64,000 bases of DNA from Parahalioglobus pacificus (GTDB lineage: Bacteria; Pseudomonadota; Gammaproteobacteria; Pseudomonadales; Halieaceae), in the NCBI RefSeq assembly GCF_014652275.1, contig NZ_BMYM01000002.1, positions 1 to 64,000 on the forward strand, read 5' to 3'. Shown here one piece after another: positions 46,631-55,940 of this stretch (position 1 is the stretch's first letter; every line of letters begins with the position of its first letter). Made by a program: the position numbers and the translations under genes. The notes below the pieces were generated by a model. That model did no database searches, was not told the origin of the DNA, and saw only the letters and a list, made by a program, of their open reading frames with translations.

Positions 46631-48415
46631 ATGTTCACTCCTATCAGCCGATCGCGTAATGGAATCTACACCGTGACTCAGTCCTCAGGTTCCCGCGCCA
46701 ACACCTTACCTGTGGGTTCTCCCCGCCTTGCACTTCTTTGCTTCGCAACCATTGCATTCGTGGGAGGCTTCGTGCGGTTCGTAGGCCTGACCGAGGTCGG
46801 CATTGGTGGCAATGACACCATTTATTACTACACGCTCGCCGAGTACTGGTCTCGGGGTCACTTCGTTTTTTCTATTGGAGACAGCGTCAAAGTGTCCCGC
46901 CCTGTGCTATTGGCGTTCAATACAGCCGCCTTGCAGTTGCTCGGCCACACTGACTACGCCATCAAATGGGCCAATGCCGGCATCGATACACTCAATATCG
47001 TTCTAGTTGGCCTATTAGCGTGGCTTAGTAGTCGCCGCTGGCTGGTCACCATCGCAGCAGCGACTGTCTATGCCGCAACACCAATGGCGCTTTGGGCGGC
47101 CCGCATAGAGCTGCCGCATGTGCTTTCAACCACCTGCGTTTTGCTTGCGGCGATCAGTCTGTGCGCCAGCATAGAGAGAAATGGTGTCAGATCACGCAGT
47201 GCATGGGCCTTTGGCGCAGGGCTGGGCATTTTACTGGCCACCCTCACGCATGAAGAATTGATCTTACTGGCGACGCCCTTTTGCCTGACACTGCTTTTGG
47301 ACAGTGTATGGATCAGGCAAGAAGCCTGGCTGGCGTCATTGCTTATGCCTGCGCTGGCAGCACTGGCGCCCTTGGTTGGGGTCGTCCTGCTGCTAAGTGC
47401 AGGCTCGGCCGAAGTCGCGGACATTTCGGCCAGTGCTGGCGAGGCGCCCACCATACTGTTTACGATGCTTGAAAGGGTGGGGCGTAATCTGACTGTTGCG
47501 CTCGTGGGGAGCTTTTCCTGGGTAAGCGCTGTTCTTATTCTGGCTGCGAGCGCTTTACTGGTCATCAAGACAGCTCAATCAGATCGGCTAAACCTTCAAC
47601 AGCGCATCCTCGCCATCTTCCTGATCGGTACGCCACTTATAGCGATCGCCCTATACTCTCTTTTCTTCGCCAGCCTTTTCCCGCGTAATGTGCTGCCACT
47701 GGTGCCTCTCTGGCTAACAGTGCTGTGCTGGGCGCCTGCGCTAGCTCTGCAAAGGCCCTGGACGCAAGGCTTAACACTAGCTCTTGTCACTCTAGTAACA
47801 GTGGGTAGTAACCTCAGCTCATACCATGACTTCAAAGTAGCGAATCGACGCTTCGGGCATGAGTTTCCGCAATTTGAACTGCCAAGCCCGGAAAACTGGG
47901 AACGCTCAATCTATCGACTCAGCATTTCTGCCAACTACGATACAGAAACCTACTGGAATCACTGGCGCAATATCCACACGGCGCTTAAGGATCGGGTCAA
48001 TGAAAAGAACCGTCTCCTTGTTGTGCCATCTACCGTTTTCTATGCGCCCGGTCGTCGCGCATTACAAACAGATGCCTACTTCGGTGATGACGCCATCTAC
48101 CGCCTCGATCACACAGGGACTGGCCTCGCCCAATTGGTGCGGGAGAAACAGATCAAATTCGTCATTTGGACCACCGGTCAGCTTAGGCGTCCACCGACTA
48201 TGGTCAGCCTGTACCAGTACGATCACAGGTGGGGCACACCAGAGACTATCGACCTGGCAGCAAGCTTTGGCATTCCAGCCTATTCAGAGCAATCAGAGGG
48301 GAACAGTGTCCTTCGCTTCCTACAAAGGGTCGGAGCAAAGCAGTTGAGAGTTTTCGAAGCTGGAAGCTGGGATCAGGGCAGGGCCAGGGTGTTCGAATTG
48401 CCCGATTCGCAATAA
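46631..48415 (+). CDS. GT-C-fold membrane glycosyltransferase-like protein
   Basis: This 594-residue integral membrane protein from the ATG at 46631 has about 11 hydrophobic helices in residues 20-400, then a soluble C-terminal domain of about 190 residues. The first extracytoplasmic loop after helix 1 holds an acidic site (GIGGNDTIYYYTLAEYWSRG), as in polyprenyl-phosphate-sugar-dependent GT-C enzymes such as ArnT. No exact family can be named. It lies between trpE and rpe, upstream and divergent from trpE. Like the acyltransferase on the other side of trpE it suggests surface-glycan modification. Base composition looks slightly more AT-rich than its neighbours. Confidence 0.7.
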   Translation: MFTPISRSRNGIYTVTQSSGSRANTLPVGSPRLALLCFATIAFVGGFVRFVGLTEVGIGGNDTIYYYTLAEYWSRGHFVFSIGDSVKVSRPVLLAFNTAALQLLGHTDYAIKWANAGIDTLNIVLVGLLAWLSSRRWLVTIAAATVYAATPMALWAARIELPHVLSTTCVLLAAISLCASIERNGVRSRSAWAFGAGLGILLATLTHEELILLATPFCLTLLLDSVWIRQEAWLASLLMPALAALAPLVGVVLLLSAGSAEVADISASAGEAPTILFTMLERVGRNLTVALVGSFSWVSAVLILAASALLVIKTAQSDRLNLQQRILAIFLIGTPLIAIALYSLFFASLFPRNVLPLVPLWLTVLCWAPALALQRPWTQGLTLALVTLVTVGSNLSSYHDFKVANRRFGHEFPQFELPSPENWERSIYRLSISANYDTETYWNHWRNIHTALKDRVNEKNRLLVVPSTVFYAPGRRALQTDAYFGDDAIYRLDHTGTGLAQLVREKQIKFVIWTTGQLRRPPTMVSLYQYDHRWGTPETIDLAASFGIPAYSEQSEGNSVLRFLQRVGAKQLRVFEAGSWDQGRARVFELPDSQ

Positions 48416-48488
48416 CAGTCCAGCCCTCGTTCACGTGAAAGCAGCCTACGGAGGGCACAAAACCCTTATGAAAGCGCCACCCTAACGG

Positions 48489-49160
48489 CTACCCAACTGT
48501 CGCCAGTTCACTCCGCATCTGCTGAATCACCGCGGCATAGTCTGGCTGATTAAAAATGGCTGACCCGGCTACAAAGGTGTCGGCGCCCGCAGCCGCGATT
48601 TCAGCAATATTCTTTGGTGAAACACCGCCATCGATCTCCAAGCGGATATCGAATCCCGATTCATCGATCAAAGCGCGGGCCTCGAGCAATTTATCCAGTG
48701 TTGCCGGAATAAACGACTGGCCACCAAAGCCAGGGTTCACCGACATCAGCAGAATCATATCGACCTTGTCCATCACATATTTGAGCGCATCCAGACTCAT
48801 GTGAGGATTGAACACCAGGCCGGACTTGCAGCCGGCATCACGGATCATTTGCAGTGAACGGTCTACATGAGTAGAAGCGTCCGGATGGAAGGTAATAAAA
48901 CTCGCGCCGGCCTCAGCGAAATCGACAATCAACCGATCTACCGGGTCTACCATCAGGTGAACATCGATCGGGGCCGTGACGCCATGCTTGCGGAGCGCAG
49001 AACAGACCATGGGCCCAATGGTCAGGTTGGGAACGTAGTGATTGTCCATCACATCGAAATGCACAATATCTGCGCCCGCCGCGAGTACGTTGTCGACTTC
49101 CTCACCCAGGCGGGCAAAGTCAGCAGAGAGAATGGAGGGGGCGATCAGGTACTCGGCCAT
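48489..49160 (-). CDS. rpe: Ribulose-phosphate 3-epimerase
   Basis: Interconverts ribulose-5-phosphate and xylulose-5-phosphate. The 223-residue TIM barrel shows [31 protein letters not shown] (metal/catalytic Asp), [23 protein letters not shown] and LEIDGGV. It is complete. It lies near trpE, as I recall for Pseudomonas (rpe-gph-trpE), but gph is absent here and a glycosyltransferase-like gene sits in between. Confidence 0.97.
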   Translation of the reverse strand: MAEYLIAPSILSADFARLGEEVDNVLAAGADIVHFDVMDNHYVPNLTIGPMVCSALRKHGVTAPIDVHLMVDPVDRLIVDFAEAGASFITFHPDASTHVDRSLQMIRDAGCKSGLVFNPHMSLDALKYVMDKVDMILLMSVNPGFGGQSFIPATLDKLLEARALIDESGFDIRLEIDGGVSPKNIAEIAAAGADTFVAGSAIFNQPDYAAVIQQMRSELATVG

Positions 49161-49271
49161 GGGTAGGTTCCTGTGGCATTGTGGTAGAGGCGATTCGTTG
49201 GTGACATTTTACCCCGCAGCGCGAAACCACGCACTCACCTCGCAATCCTGCCGAGCCCCGGTAATAAGTGC

Positions 49272-50003
49272 CTAGTCTTCTGCGCGGCTACCAAGTCGCG
49301 CATCCAATTCCGCCAATCTCTGGGGCGTTCCCACATCGACCCAGGTACCCAAAAAATGCTCACCCGTCAGTCGCCCGTCACTGATAGCGCGAGAGAGCAA
49401 CGGCCGCAAAGGGCGCTTCCCCGGTTCACAGCCGTCAAACAGACCGGGCGAGTAGACGCCCAGCCCTGAATAAGTGAGACCAATCTCGTCGGCTGCCCGT
49501 TCCACCACTGCATGGCCAGAGGTTGGGACTTCATCCGCAATCGATGGACGACCAATTGGTTCAAGGGCCAGGCAAAAATCCCCCATAGGGTGCTGCTCCG
49601 GGTTATCCACCAGCACCAGGTGCGCACCGGCGGTGGCTGGGAGAACCCGGCGTAGCTGCGCTAGCGGGTAGTCCGTGTACACGTCTCCATTCACGAGCGC
49701 GAAGGGCTGCTCGCCCAACAGCGGCAGCGCTTTGATAATGCCCCCGGCAGTTTCCAGCGGCTCATCCTCGCGGGAAAACTGAATCGACACACCCCAGCGC
49801 GCGCCATCGCCGCAGAACGCCACAATCTGGTCGCCCAAATAAGCCACATTGATCACGATCTCACCAAAACCCGCAGCGGCAAGCGCCCGGATATGGTGCT
49901 CAATCAACGGCATACCGCCCACCCGCAACAGTGGCTTTGGTGTTTTGTCGGTGAGCGGACGCATCCGCTCACCTTTCCCAGCAGCGAGAATCATGACTTT
50001 CAC
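49272..50003 (-). CDS. murU: N-acetylmuramate alpha-1-phosphate uridylyltransferase
   Basis: Converts MurNAc-1-phosphate to UDP-MurNAc in the cell-wall recycling shortcut that bypasses MurA. The 243-residue nucleotidyltransferase begins MILAAGKGERMRPLTDKTPKPLL. It has INVAYLGDQI, NGDVYTDYPL and the C-terminal GTWVDVGTPQRL. It directly follows amgK, its pathway partner, 16 bp apart. The murU-amgK pair divergent from lptD is the Pseudomonas arrangement. Confidence 0.93.
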   Translation of the reverse strand: MKVMILAAGKGERMRPLTDKTPKPLLRVGGMPLIEHHIRALAAAGFGEIVINVAYLGDQIVAFCGDGARWGVSIQFSREDEPLETAGGIIKALPLLGEQPFALVNGDVYTDYPLAQLRRVLPATAGAHLVLVDNPEQHPMGDFCLALEPIGRPSIADEVPTSGHAVVERAADEIGLTYSGLGVYSPGLFDGCEPGKRPLRPLLSRAISDGRLTGEHFLGTWVDVGTPQRLAELDARLGSRAED

Positions 50004-50019
50004 AGTGCGCGCTCCATGA

Positions 50020-51045
50020 TCAGCCCCGATACCAGGCTTGCTGCTGAATCACTGGCATAAGCTCCGCCTCGAACCAACTGGAGAAGGCCGCAAACTCGGG
50101 ATGTGTTGGCGCATACATCGCCAGCGTCTCCCTGACGTAGGTAACCACCAGCGGCAGATCGTTAAGATAAGCATCCTTGCCATCTCGCAGGTACAGCCGC
50201 GCGAAGGTGCCAAGCACCTTGATATGGCGCTGCAGGCCCATCCAATCGAACCAGCGTATAAAGGTACCCGAATCACAACTGAGAGCGGCTTGTCCCGTTA
50301 AGCGAGCGTGATCTCGCTTCACCCATGCCAGCACAGCTTCGCGCGGCCAACGGATATAGCAGTCCTTGTACAGGGACACTGTGTCGTAGGTGATGGGGCC
50401 ATACACCGCATCCTGAAAATCAATAACCGCCAGCAAAGAGTCAGACAGGCGCATTAAGTTACGGCTGTGAAAGTCGCGGTGGACAAAGACACTAGGCTGC
50501 TCAAGGGCGCTCTCAACTAAGCAATGCCACAAGCCACCCATCGCCGAATGACCGGCGGCCGACGCATTAGACTTAAGCAGTGCGGCCACAAACCACTCGT
50601 CGAACCGGCTCAATTCCTCAGTGAGCAAGCTCTCATCATAGGCAGGTAGTGCCAGTTCAGCCGGCGCCACCCGCTGGCACAGACTCAGAAGCGCAATCGC
50701 ATCGGAGTAAGCATCATCAACTGTTTCTTTGCTCAACGTGGGTAGCAGGAGCTCGTCGCCCAGGTCTTCCAGCAGCAGCCACCCCTTCCCCGCGTCCGCG
50801 GCCAGCAAATTCGGCACCCGCGCACCGGCACACGCCAGCGCATCGCGTATTGCCAGAAACTCGGCATTCTTTTGAGACTCAGGGGGTGAATCTGCGAGCA
50901 TCCACGAGGAATCAGAATGAGCTAACCGAAAGTAGCGCCGGGCGCTGGCATCACCGGTGAGAGGCGCGACAGTAAACTCGCTGACTGGCAGATGCAGCTC
51001 TGTAGCAGCCCAGTTGACCATTGTTTGTAGATCGCGGTCTGTCAC
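50020..51045 (-). CDS. amgK: N-acetylmuramate/N-acetylglucosamine kinase AmgK
   Basis: Anomeric kinase producing MurNAc-1-phosphate for MurU. The 341 residues have an aminoglycoside-phosphotransferase-like fold. The catalytic loop FVHRDFHSRNLM and metal site VIDFQDAVYGPITYD are clear. The N-terminal GDASARRYFRLAH is family-typical. It is divergent from lptD. With anmK elsewhere in this window, the organism appears able to recycle MurNAc. Confidence 0.93.
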   Translation of the reverse strand: MTDRDLQTMVNWAATELHLPVSEFTVAPLTGDASARRYFRLAHSDSSWMLADSPPESQKNAEFLAIRDALACAGARVPNLLAADAGKGWLLLEDLGDELLLPTLSKETVDDAYSDAIALLSLCQRVAPAELALPAYDESLLTEELSRFDEWFVAALLKSNASAAGHSAMGGLWHCLVESALEQPSVFVHRDFHSRNLMRLSDSLLAVIDFQDAVYGPITYDTVSLYKDCYIRWPREAVLAWVKRDHARLTGQAALSCDSGTFIRWFDWMGLQRHIKVLGTFARLYLRDGKDAYLNDLPLVVTYVRETLAMYAPTHPEFAAFSSWFEAELMPVIQQQAWYRG

Positions 51046-51196
51046 CTGAAGGCTTTCCGATTACGACAACATTCGCGCAGTCTACAGATACCCTGCGCGG
51101 GCACCACAGGAGCATCGCAAATTCTGCCAATTTTTCCACCGCAATCGCACGGCGATGCATTATCATTCGACCTTACGCCGACATAACAATCAGCAC

Positions 51197-53593
51197 ATGA
51201 GCCCGGCACCCGCCAACCATCGCAGACTAGTCTCCTCTATCAAGCCGCTCGCACTCTCCATGGCGCTGTGTGGCGCTACCCATGCGTGGGCGGAGGAAGA
51301 CGAGATACGCGAAATCGTGATTGAGCCGGCCAAGCTGGACTGGGTGAAGCTGCGTCAGGTGCCTGAGGAGCTGCGGGACAGGCGCTGTGAAAACTGCGAT
51401 GGTCGCTACATCGATCCGCTGGCCGACCAGAAGAACGGGCCAGAGCCTGACCTTGCCGATATTGAGGCCAGTGCACGAAGTTCCGAGATGCGCGGCAACC
51501 AGGTATTTCTCGAGGGCGGGGTGCGGGTTACACAGGGCTACCGCCAACTGTCCAGCGATCGGGCAATCATCGATCGGGTAGAACGCACCGCGGTACTCGA
51601 AGGCAATATTGAAGTGCGGGAACCTGGCGTAGTTATGCTAGGCGAGCGGGCAGAAATTCGCCCGAAAACCGGCGAAGCCATTATCGACAACAGCCAGTTT
51701 GTGTTGCACGACCTTCACCTCAGGGGCACGGCTACCGGCCTTGCGCGCAGCGAAGAAGGCCTGGTCTTCGTAGAAAATGGCACCGTGTCTTATTGCGCAC
51801 CCGAAGATGCAGATTGGGTGCTGCGCGCCGACTCCATGGAGTTGGACCCCGAAGAAGGCATCGGCACAGCAAAAGGCGCCAAGTTCGATGTGGGGGGTGT
51901 GCCGGTCTTTTACTTCCCCTGGCTGCGGTTCCCATTGGATGACAGGCGCAGAACGGGCTTGCTGTTCCCGGACATTGGCAGTGACACACGCGGCGGCCTA
52001 GACGTCTCGGCGCCGGTTTACCTCAATCTGGCGCCCAACTACGACCTGCTCTATACCCCGCGATATATTGATGAGCGCGGCACCAACCACGAGTTTGACG
52101 GCCGGTACATGGATAAGCGTATCGGGTTCTGGCAGGCAGGCGGCGCCTATCTGGCCGATGATGAGCGATATGCCCGTGAGGTACTCGAGGACCGCAATCC
52201 CGATCGATGGTTAGCACGGGTCAATCACAACGGGCTGTTCTCCCAGCGCTGGCGCACCCAGGTGAACTACAGCAAGGCCTCTGACGCCAACTATGTGAAA
52301 GACCTGGATACCGCCAGTATTAACAACCGCCGCGAAACGGCGCTGTTACAGCTGGGATCGGTGGACTATCTGGGCGACCAGTGGCTGGTGGACCTGGACG
52401 TGCAGCAGTTCCAGTCTCTGGCTGACGACATCAACAACGACTACAAAAAACTGCCTCAGCTAACGGCCCAGTATCGCGGTGATCGCACGCCCTTTGAGTT
52501 CGACCCCATCGCGCTGGTGCAATATTCCAATTTCGATACCGATGAGGATCGCGTGACTGGCCAACGGGTGTATGCCGAGGCCGGCGTGACTTATCCCATG
52601 CTCTGGCAATTCGGTTTCCTGCGGCCCACGGCCAAGTACCGCCAGTTGGAATACGACCTTGACCCTCAGGGCCGGTTCACGGAGGAAACCCCTTCTGCCG
52701 GGTCTGCGCTGGTGAATCTGGATGGCGGCCTATTTTTTGAGCGCTCTACCAGCATCGCCGGTAAGGGCATGCTGCAAACACTGGAACCCCGCCTCTACTA
52801 CCTGTACAGCGAGTTTGATGACCAAACCGATCAACCGGACTTTGACAGCGCAGAGCTCACCTTCAGCTACAATCAGCTGTTCCGGGAAACGCGTTTTTCA
52901 GGGCGCGATCGCCTGGATGATGCGAATCAACTGTCGCTGGGCCTGACAACCCGATTCATCTCCGAAGACACTGGTCGAGAGCAGTTCAGTGCCTCGGTGG
53001 GCCAGATCTTCTATTTCCAGGACCGGGAGGTGCGCCTGAACCCGGTGGCACCACCGCTGGAACAATCGGGCTCAGAATTAGCAGGCGAGCTGGTTTGGAA
53101 CCCCAATGACCGCTTGTCCCTGCGCAGCAACCTCCAGTACGACCCCTACTCAGGCGATACGAACGCGGGCAACTTCAATGTCAATTACAAGCCCGGCAAT
53201 GGCGCGGTGTACAACGTGGGCTACTCCTATCGACGCCCCATTACCGTGACCTCGCTGGCGAGCACCACTGAGCAGGCCAACCTGTCCGCTTACATACCTA
53301 TGGGCCGCAATTGGAGCTTTTTCGTCTCCTGGGCCTACAGCATAGAGGCGCAGGACAGCGTGGAAGACATGGTGGGTATCGAGTACGATAGCTGCTGCTG
53401 GAAGTTCCGGCTGCTGCATCTACGCTATTTCGACACTATCCCCGGCCAGATTCCCGATTTCACCGATCCCGAATTGGAACGGGAACATTCCACCCAGTTC
53501 CAGATCGTACTTAAGGGCATGGGCGGCTTTGGAAATCGCGTAGAGAATCTGCTGGGCGATTTGATTCGAGGGTTTGAAGAACGTGAAATTTAA
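51197..53593 (+). CDS. lptD: LPS-assembly protein LptD
   Basis: Outer-membrane beta-barrel that, with LptE, inserts lipopolysaccharide into the outer leaflet. The 798 residues (ATG at 51197; an in-frame ATG at 51155 is also possible, and neither has a clear RBS) have a signal peptide ending near AWA. The N-terminal OstA-like periplasmic domain (about 90-220) is followed by a large C-terminal barrel. Cysteine pairs RRCENC near the N-terminus and DSCCWKF near the C-terminus fit the inter-domain disulfides of the family. The surA start overlaps its end by 11 nt. Confidence 0.95.
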   Translation: MSPAPANHRRLVSSIKPLALSMALCGATHAWAEEDEIREIVIEPAKLDWVKLRQVPEELRDRRCENCDGRYIDPLADQKNGPEPDLADIEASARSSEMRGNQVFLEGGVRVTQGYRQLSSDRAIIDRVERTAVLEGNIEVREPGVVMLGERAEIRPKTGEAIIDNSQFVLHDLHLRGTATGLARSEEGLVFVENGTVSYCAPEDADWVLRADSMELDPEEGIGTAKGAKFDVGGVPVFYFPWLRFPLDDRRRTGLLFPDIGSDTRGGLDVSAPVYLNLAPNYDLLYTPRYIDERGTNHEFDGRYMDKRIGFWQAGGAYLADDERYAREVLEDRNPDRWLARVNHNGLFSQRWRTQVNYSKASDANYVKDLDTASINNRRETALLQLGSVDYLGDQWLVDLDVQQFQSLADDINNDYKKLPQLTAQYRGDRTPFEFDPIALVQYSNFDTDEDRVTGQRVYAEAGVTYPMLWQFGFLRPTAKYRQLEYDLDPQGRFTEETPSAGSALVNLDGGLFFERSTSIAGKGMLQTLEPRLYYLYSEFDDQTDQPDFDSAELTFSYNQLFRETRFSGRDRLDDANQLSLGLTTRFISEDTGREQFSASVGQIFYFQDREVRLNPVAPPLEQSGSELAGELVWNPNDRLSLRSNLQYDPYSGDTNAGNFNVNYKPGNGAVYNVGYSYRRPITVTSLASTTEQANLSAYIPMGRNWSFFVSWAYSIEAQDSVEDMVGIEYDSCCWKFRLLHLRYFDTIPGQIPDFTDPELEREHSTQFQIVLKGMGGFGNRVENLLGDLIRGFEEREI

Positions 53594-54860
53594 AGCACTG
53601 CTGCAGGGCGCGGCGCTGTCGTTTGGGCTGATGGCTGGCGCACATAGCGCGCTGGCAGCCACTGAAATGCTGGACCAGGTGGTGGCTATTGTTGATGACG
53701 ATGTGATCATGGCCAGTGAGCTGCGTGAGCGGCTGGCCATCGTGACCGAGGGCATGCAGGCCCGGGGCATGGAGCTACCCGCCGAGGACCAGCTCATTCG
53801 CGACACACTGGATCGGCTGATTCTGGAAAGTATTCAGATGCAAATGGGCAATCGTGTGGGCGTTCGCATACCCGACGCCCAACTTGATGCCGCAATGGGC
53901 CGGATTGCCTCACAGAACCGCATGTCGCTGGACCAGTTCAAGGTGGCATTGGAAGGCGAAGGACGCTCCTACCCGGCTATGCGCGAGCAAATCCGGCGCG
54001 AACTCGTGGTACAGCGGGTACAACAAGGCAACGTTAACCGCGAAGTGGAAATTTCGGATCAGGAGATCGATAACTTCATGGCCACTGAAGAAGGCCAGAA
54101 GATGATCCAGCCCGAGTATCGCATCCTGCAGGCACTGCTGCCTGTATCCCCCGGTGAAGACGCAGCCAGCGTCGCAGCCAAGGAAGCGTATATCGACAAG
54201 CTGCTGGCAGAGGTTCAAGCAGGCGGTGATTATGAAGCGGCTGTGAGCCGCACCGACCCCTATACGCTCGGCGGGGGTGACCTGGGATGGCGCAAACTGG
54301 ACGACTTGCCCAGCATGTTCACTGAGATCGCGCCCACGTTGGAACGCGGCGAAGTCGGCAAGGTGCAAAGTGCCAGCGGTTTTCACCTGGTGTTAATGGC
54401 CGGCACACGCGGCGGCGAACAGATGGTGAAACAGACCAAGGCGCGGCACATCCTCTTGCAAACCTCAGAGATTCAGACGGACGAACAGGCCAGAGAGTTA
54501 GCTGTGGAGTTGAAGCAGCGCGCGCTGGACGGTGAAGACTTCGCCGAACTCGCCAAGACCTACTCCGACGACATCGGCTCCGCATCTGAGGGGGGCGACC
54601 TGGGCTGGACCAACCCTGGCCAAATGGTACCGGAGTTTGAAAACACCATGGATTCCACCGAGATCGGGCAGATTTCTGACCCGGTGCGCAGCCAATTCGG
54701 CTGGCACATCATTGAGGTGCTAGACCGTCGCGATGAGGATATGACCGAGCTGTCCAAGCGAGCGCGCATTCGTGAGTTTCTGCACGGCCGCAAGTACCAG
54801 GAAGAGCTGGATGCCTGGCTGCGTAAAATTCGCGCAGAAGCCTTCGTCGACATCAAGTAA
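53583..54860 (+). CDS. surA: Periplasmic chaperone/peptidyl-prolyl isomerase SurA
   Basis: Escorts outer-membrane proteins, including LptD. The 425 residues start GTG at 53583 (an in-frame TTG at 53574 is possible), giving a standard signal peptide with cleavage near ALA. The N-terminal chaperone domain (about 25-165) is followed by two parvulin domains; QTKARHILLQTSE and GGDLGWTNPGQMVPEFE mark the second. It overlaps lptD by 11 nt and precedes pdxA by 9 bp. Confidence 0.95.
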   Translation: MKFKALLQGAALSFGLMAGAHSALAATEMLDQVVAIVDDDVIMASELRERLAIVTEGMQARGMELPAEDQLIRDTLDRLILESIQMQMGNRVGVRIPDAQLDAAMGRIASQNRMSLDQFKVALEGEGRSYPAMREQIRRELVVQRVQQGNVNREVEISDQEIDNFMATEEGQKMIQPEYRILQALLPVSPGEDAASVAAKEAYIDKLLAEVQAGGDYEAAVSRTDPYTLGGGDLGWRKLDDLPSMFTEIAPTLERGEVGKVQSASGFHLVLMAGTRGGEQMVKQTKARHILLQTSEIQTDEQARELAVELKQRALDGEDFAELAKTYSDDIGSASEGGDLGWTNPGQMVPEFENTMDSTEIGQISDPVRSQFGWHIIEVLDRRDEDMTELSKRARIREFLHGRKYQEELDAWLRKIRAEAFVDIK

Positions 54861-54869
54861 ACCAACACC

Positions 54870-55856
54870 ATGAGCCTGCCGCGCATCGCCATTACCGTAG
54901 GAGAGCCGGCAGGCATCGGGCCAGATATCGTGCTGGCTATTGCGCAGCAGCATTGGCCGGCTGAGTTGGTAGCGATTACCGACCCTTCGTTTATGCGAGA
55001 CCGAGCGGCGCAACTAGGCATACCGGTATCCATCGCCGAGTACGACGCTAACCGCCCCATCAAAGAGCACTCCCCCGGCACCTTGCCCGTGGCGACTATT
55101 CCGCTGAGCGCACCCGTTCAGCCAGGGAAGCCCGATCCCACCAATGCCGCCTGTGTCGTTACTACACTTCAAAGAGCCGTCGAGGGCTGCCAATCCGGTG
55201 AGTTTCAGGGCATGGTGACAGCACCGGTGCAAAAGTCGGTCATTAATGACGGCGGCATTCCCTTCTCTGGCCATACCGAGTTTTTGGCGCAGGCCACCAA
55301 CACCGAGCAAGTGGTGATGCTTCTCGCCTCAGGCAACCTACGAGTTGCATTGGCAACTACCCACCTGCCGTTGCAGGCGGTGCCCAGTGCGATCACACCG
55401 ACGCTGTTGGAGTCCGTTATTCAGATATTACACAGCGATTTACAGGGGAAATTTGGGATAACCTCACCCCGCATCAGCGTGCTCGGGCTAAACCCCCACG
55501 CCGGCGAAGGTGGTCACCTGGGGAGAGAAGAGATAGACGTCATCATCCCGGTACTGGATGCGCTACGAAAAGAGGGTATGTACCTCAATGGCCCGCTGCC
55601 CGCTGATACCGCGTTTAATGCGGAGATACGCGCTGAGACCGATGCCTATCTGGCCATGTACCACGACCAGGGCCTGCCGGTTCTCAAGTTCGCGGGCTTT
55701 GGTGAAGCGGTGAATGTCACGCTGGGGTTGCCTGTCGTAAGGACCTCGGTAGACCACGGCACTGCACTCACGCTGGCGGGCACTGGTGATGCTAAGCCGG
55801 ACAGCCTCCAGACGGCGATAACACTCACCATACAGCTCTCGGAAGAATCCGACTGA
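54870..55856 (+). CDS. pdxA: 4-hydroxythreonine-4-phosphate dehydrogenase
   Basis: NAD-dependent step of pyridoxal-phosphate synthesis. The 328 residues show ITVGEPAGIGPDI. The metal-binding histidines are in ATTHLPLQAV, LNPHAGEGGHLG and MYHDQGLPVLK. It is complete. In Pseudomonas and E. coli ksgA follows directly; here an 1.8-kb gene for a PqqD/glycosyltransferase-like protein intervenes after 84 bp. Confidence 0.97.
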   Translation: MSLPRIAITVGEPAGIGPDIVLAIAQQHWPAELVAITDPSFMRDRAAQLGIPVSIAEYDANRPIKEHSPGTLPVATIPLSAPVQPGKPDPTNAACVVTTLQRAVEGCQSGEFQGMVTAPVQKSVINDGGIPFSGHTEFLAQATNTEQVVMLLASGNLRVALATTHLPLQAVPSAITPTLLESVIQILHSDLQGKFGITSPRISVLGLNPHAGEGGHLGREEIDVIIPVLDALRKEGMYLNGPLPADTAFNAEIRAETDAYLAMYHDQGLPVLKFAGFGEAVNVTLGLPVVRTSVDHGTALTLAGTGDAKPDSLQTAITLTIQLSEESD

Positions 55857-55940
55857 CGGTGCCACAGAGCTAACAAAGCCGCGTTTACAGCACCTATCCA
55901 CCCTCTTACACTGCATCTGCCATTCTGCGAGACACTGTTA

